Below, piece after piece: positions 14,009-16,176 of a DNA stretch of 16,176 nt (position 1 is its first letter; each line of letters opens with the position of its first letter). Below the pieces are notes generated by a model. That model did no database searches and was not told the origin of the DNA. It saw only the letters and a program-made list of their open reading frames with translations. The stretch is from assembly GCA_035646975.1 (NCBI GenBank), contig DASROJ010000321.1:1-16176 (forward strand), in the 5' to 3' direction. A program made the translations under genes and the position numbers. Source of the DNA: DASROJ01 sp035646975 (GTDB lineage: Bacteria; Acidobacteriota; Polarisedimenticolia; JACPZX01; DASXTC01).

Positions 14009-15169
14009 GTGTCCGAGCTTCGACTCATCTATATGGACCACAATGCCACCACGCCGCTCGACCCCCGGGTGCTGGCGGTGATGATGCCTTATCTCACGAC
14101 GCACTTCGGCAACGCCTCGAGCGTGTCCCACACCTTCGGCCTCGAGGCGGCCTCCGCGGTCGACGTGGCGCGCACGCGAGTGGCGAGCCTGATCGGCGCC
14201 ACACCCGGTGAAATCGTCTTCACCAGCGGCGCGACCGAGTCGGACAACACGGCGATCAAGGGGGTTGCCTGGGCATCACGCGAACGGGGCCGCCACATCA
14301 TCACGACGAGCATCGAGCATCGTGCCGTGCTGGAAGCCTGCCGGTTCCTCCAGATGGAGGGGTTCCAGGTCACATATCTGCCCGTCGACGCGCACGCGAT
14401 GGTGAATCCCGACGACGTCAGGAGGGCCATCACCCCGGAGACGATTCTGATCAGCGTGATGCACGCCAACAGCGAGGTCGGCACGATTCAGCCCGTGCAG
14501 GAGATCGGCGCCATCGCCCGCGAGCACGGCATCGCGTTTCACGTTGACGCCACCCAGACCGTGGGAAAGCTGCCCGTGGAGGTGGACTCGATTCAGGCCG
14601 ACTTCGTGGCATTTTCGGGACACAAGATCTACGGCCCGAAGGGGGTCGGGGGGCTGTACGCGCGCAGGAGACGCCGCTTCGTTCCGCTGAACAGCGGGGG
14701 CGGACAGGAGAAAGGACGCAGGTCGGGCACCTACAACACTCCGGGCATCGTCGGCATGGGGATGGCCTGCGAGCTGGCCGGAGCGGATCTGGCCGCGGAG
14801 GCCGTACGGCTCAGGGGACTCTCGCGCCGCTTCATGGAAAAGGTGACGGCCCGGATAGATGGCGTGCTGCTCAACGGTCACCCCGAGCACAGGCTGCCCA
14901 ACAACCTGAACCTCTCCTTCGAGCACGTGGAGGCGGAAGGGCTGATCGCGGCGCTCCGCTCCGTCGCGGTGTCGAGCGGCTCGGCCTGCGCCAACGAAAC
15001 CCGCGAGCCTTCCTACGTGATGAAGGCGCTCGGCGCCTCGGACGAGCGGGCCCACGCCGCGGTGCGATTTGGCTTCGGGCGGATCACCACCGAAGCGGAC
15101 ATCGATGAAGTTGCCGGCCGGCTCGAAGACGCCGTCAGGCGGTTGAGGACCATGTCGCATGTCGCCTGA
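14009..15169 (+). CDS. Cysteine desulfurase, NifS/IscS type
   Basis: This PLP enzyme converts L-cysteine to alanine and hands the sulfur, as an enzyme persulfide, to Fe-S cluster or thio-cofactor synthesis in the cytoplasm. The protein has 386 residues, usual for group I. It opens with YMDHNATTPLDPRV. PLP contacts are His104 (SIEHRAV), Asn154 (MHANSEVGT), Asp180 and Gln183 (HVDATQT); the Schiff-base Lys206 lies in SGHKIYGPKG. The persulfide Cys327 is in the long mobile loop SSGSACANETREPS, which marks group I. A RFGFGR block near 353-358 replaces the more common RFSLGR. The start GTG 14009 has GGAGGTG with an 8-base spacer; ATG 14033 is less likely. No iscU, iscA, nifU or iscR is adjacent in the window, so whether it serves Fe-S assembly or tRNA thiolation is open. 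Confidence 0.93.
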   Translation: MSELRLIYMDHNATTPLDPRVLAVMMPYLTTHFGNASSVSHTFGLEAASAVDVARTRVASLIGATPGEIVFTSGATESDNTAIKGVAWASRERGRHIITTSIEHRAVLEACRFLQMEGFQVTYLPVDAHAMVNPDDVRRAITPETILISVMHANSEVGTIQPVQEIGAIAREHGIAFHVDATQTVGKLPVEVDSIQADFVAFSGHKIYGPKGVGGLYARRRRRFVPLNSGGGQEKGRRSGTYNTPGIVGMGMACELAGADLAAEAVRLRGLSRRFMEKVTARIDGVLLNGHPEHRLPNNLNLSFEHVEAEGLIAALRSVAVSSGSACANETREPSYVMKALGASDERAHAAVRFGFGRITTEADIDEVAGRLEDAVRRLRTMSHVA

Positions 15170-16176
15170 GCTGGCGCCGCGGCCCGCGCCGTCGAAATGG
15201 TCGCCACGCGTGCGCCGCGTGCGACTGGTCTGGACACTGCTGGCGGTGCTGCTGGTCACCGCGCTCGTTCCCTTGTTCCTGACCGCATACAAGTTGATCG
15301 AGATAAACCGGGAGAGCCTCGAAGCGGCCAGTCGCGAATACCAGCTCGAGGTGGCCGCAGCAATCGTGCAGGATCTCAACGGCGTGCTCTCCGCCTCCAT
15401 GGATCAGCTCACGTCGACGGCCCACTACCTTCAGAGTCAGCTCGAACGCACCAGCATGGATGACCCGCTGCGCGGCGACTCGATTCTCGCCCCCTATCTG
15501 GCCGGCAACGTGAAACTCATGCGGTACACGTCGAGACAGGGGACCGTGCTCGAAGTGGGAGACCGGGGGCGCACGCGCAACGAAGCGCTGTCGTCCTCGT
15601 TGTTCGAGGCGTTCGCCAACGCGATGGGGGGAGAGGTTTTCGTCGGCCGGCCGGCCGACCCGGACCCGTCGGTCGGGCCCTGCGTGGTGGCCGCGGTCCC
15701 GGTCAAGGTTCGCGGAGAGGTGCGCGGGGTCCTTGCCGGCGTCATCAATCTGAAGGATTCCTGGGACAGGAGTGTCGCCACGCTGGGAGCCCCTTTCATC
15801 ACCTTCGCTCTGAATGACGGCGGTGGCCTGTTCGCCGCCACCAACATGCCCGCTGCGTTGAGGCAGAGCGAAGCGTACCGGAAGCTCGAGATCGTCACCC
15901 GCTTCCGCGGAGAAGGCGCCGGGATCACCGAGATCATGCCCTTTGACGCTCCCCCGGGCCTTGAGGTCAAGGAGCTGCTCGGCGCCCGGGCAGCCACGGA
16001 GCGGGGCTGGGGCGTGTTCGTCCTGGTGGACCGCAACCTCGCCTACGCCTCGGTGGCGGAGATGCGACGCAGCGTCTACCAGTGGGCGCTGTTCGCCGTC
16101 GGGCTCGCCGTGCTTTGCGGAGTCGTGTTCGCCGGAGCGGTGACCCGGCCGCTGAAAGTGCTGCTCGAGGTCACCC
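15159..16176 (+). CDS. Membrane receptor with extracytoplasmic domain and HAMP start, truncated by window end
   Basis: This is a signalling receptor of which the first 339 residues are visible; the frame is still open at the window edge. ATG 15159 overlaps the desulfurase gene by 11 bp and has GAGG 10 bases upstream. After a short basic N-terminus comes a membrane helix (about 23-44), an extracytoplasmic region (about 45-305) that begins with a long helix and contains beta-rich segments like a CACHE sensor (VVAAVPVKVRGEVRGVLAGV, about 176-195, and ERGWGVFVLVDRNLAY, about 281-296), a second helix (about 306-327) and the opening of a HAMP domain (TRPLKVLLEV). This plan is shared by sensor kinases, serine phosphatases, adenylate/diguanylate cyclases and chemoreceptors, so the output type cannot be stated. 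The overlap suggests co-transcription with the desulfurase; a functional tie is not obvious. Confidence 0.82.
   Translation, partial: MSPELAPRPAPSKWSPRVRRVRLVWTLLAVLLVTALVPLFLTAYKLIEINRESLEAASREYQLEVAAAIVQDLNGVLSASMDQLTSTAHYLQSQLERTSMDDPLRGDSILAPYLAGNVKLMRYTSRQGTVLEVGDRGRTRNEALSSSLFEAFANAMGGEVFVGRPADPDPSVGPCVVAAVPVKVRGEVRGVLAGVINLKDSWDRSVATLGAPFITFALNDGGGLFAATNMPAALRQSEAYRKLEIVTRFRGEGAGITEIMPFDAPPGLEVKELLGARAATERGWGVFVLVDRNLAYASVAEMRRSVYQWALFAVGLAVLCGVVFAGAVTRPLKVLLEVT

Overview
The window is about 16 kb of GC-rich chromosomal DNA from a Gram-negative (outer-membrane) bacterium. Six genes for lipid A, Kdo and heptose synthesis show that the cell makes lipopolysaccharide. High GC, frequent GTG starts, 1-4 bp gene overlaps and separate heptose kinase and adenylyltransferase genes (fused as HldE in E. 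coli) fit a deep-branching phylum such as Acidobacteriota. The phylum is an inference from style and not established. Genes fill nearly all of the sequence, and no RNA gene, CRISPR array, insertion sequence or prophage is visible.

Layout. (1) 1-611: a short, visibly less GC-rich stretch with one small gene of unknown function (113-532). (2) 612-6040, plus strand: an ABC exporter operon with one ATPase, two ABC-2 type permeases and a secreted M1-like zinc metalloprotein, joined by 1-bp and 4-bp overlaps and a 16-bp gap. (3) 6062-11593, minus strand: a six-gene envelope operon transcribed in the order waaA, lpxK, lpxL-type acyltransferase, gmhB, rfaE1, rfaE2. It converges on the peptidase gene with only 21 bp between stop codons. 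(4) About 11594-11768: a divergent control region with a good sigma-70-like promoter for the envelope operon, a weaker one for the signalling genes, and a perfect 12-bp palindrome inside the first. (5) 11769-13907, plus strand: a soluble histidine kinase without a sensor domain and its partner, a response regulator with an HD-GYP c-di-GMP phosphodiesterase domain. (6) 14009-15169: a NifS/IscS-type cysteine desulfurase with its own strong promoter. (7) 15159 to the window end: the start of a membrane receptor (TM, extracytoplasmic domain, TM, HAMP) whose output domain lies outside the window.

How the genes work together. WaaA, LpxK and the late acyltransferase finish Kdo2-lipid A. RfaE1, GmhB and RfaE2 make the ADP-heptose used for the inner core, so one transcript couples lipid A maturation to core sugar supply. 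The ABC operon probably exports a substrate that cannot be named from sequence. The kinase/HD-GYP pair would turn an unknown cytoplasmic signal into c-di-GMP breakdown.

Most notable points: the waaA reading frame continues with WaaA-like sequence well upstream of its only conventional start codon, and a CTG codon with an ideal ribosome binding site sits at the right place; the M1-like protein has the zinc site but lacks the GAMEN aminopeptidase motif; and the histidine kinase resembles a family often joined to cyclic-nucleotide-binding sensor domains but has lost any sensor.
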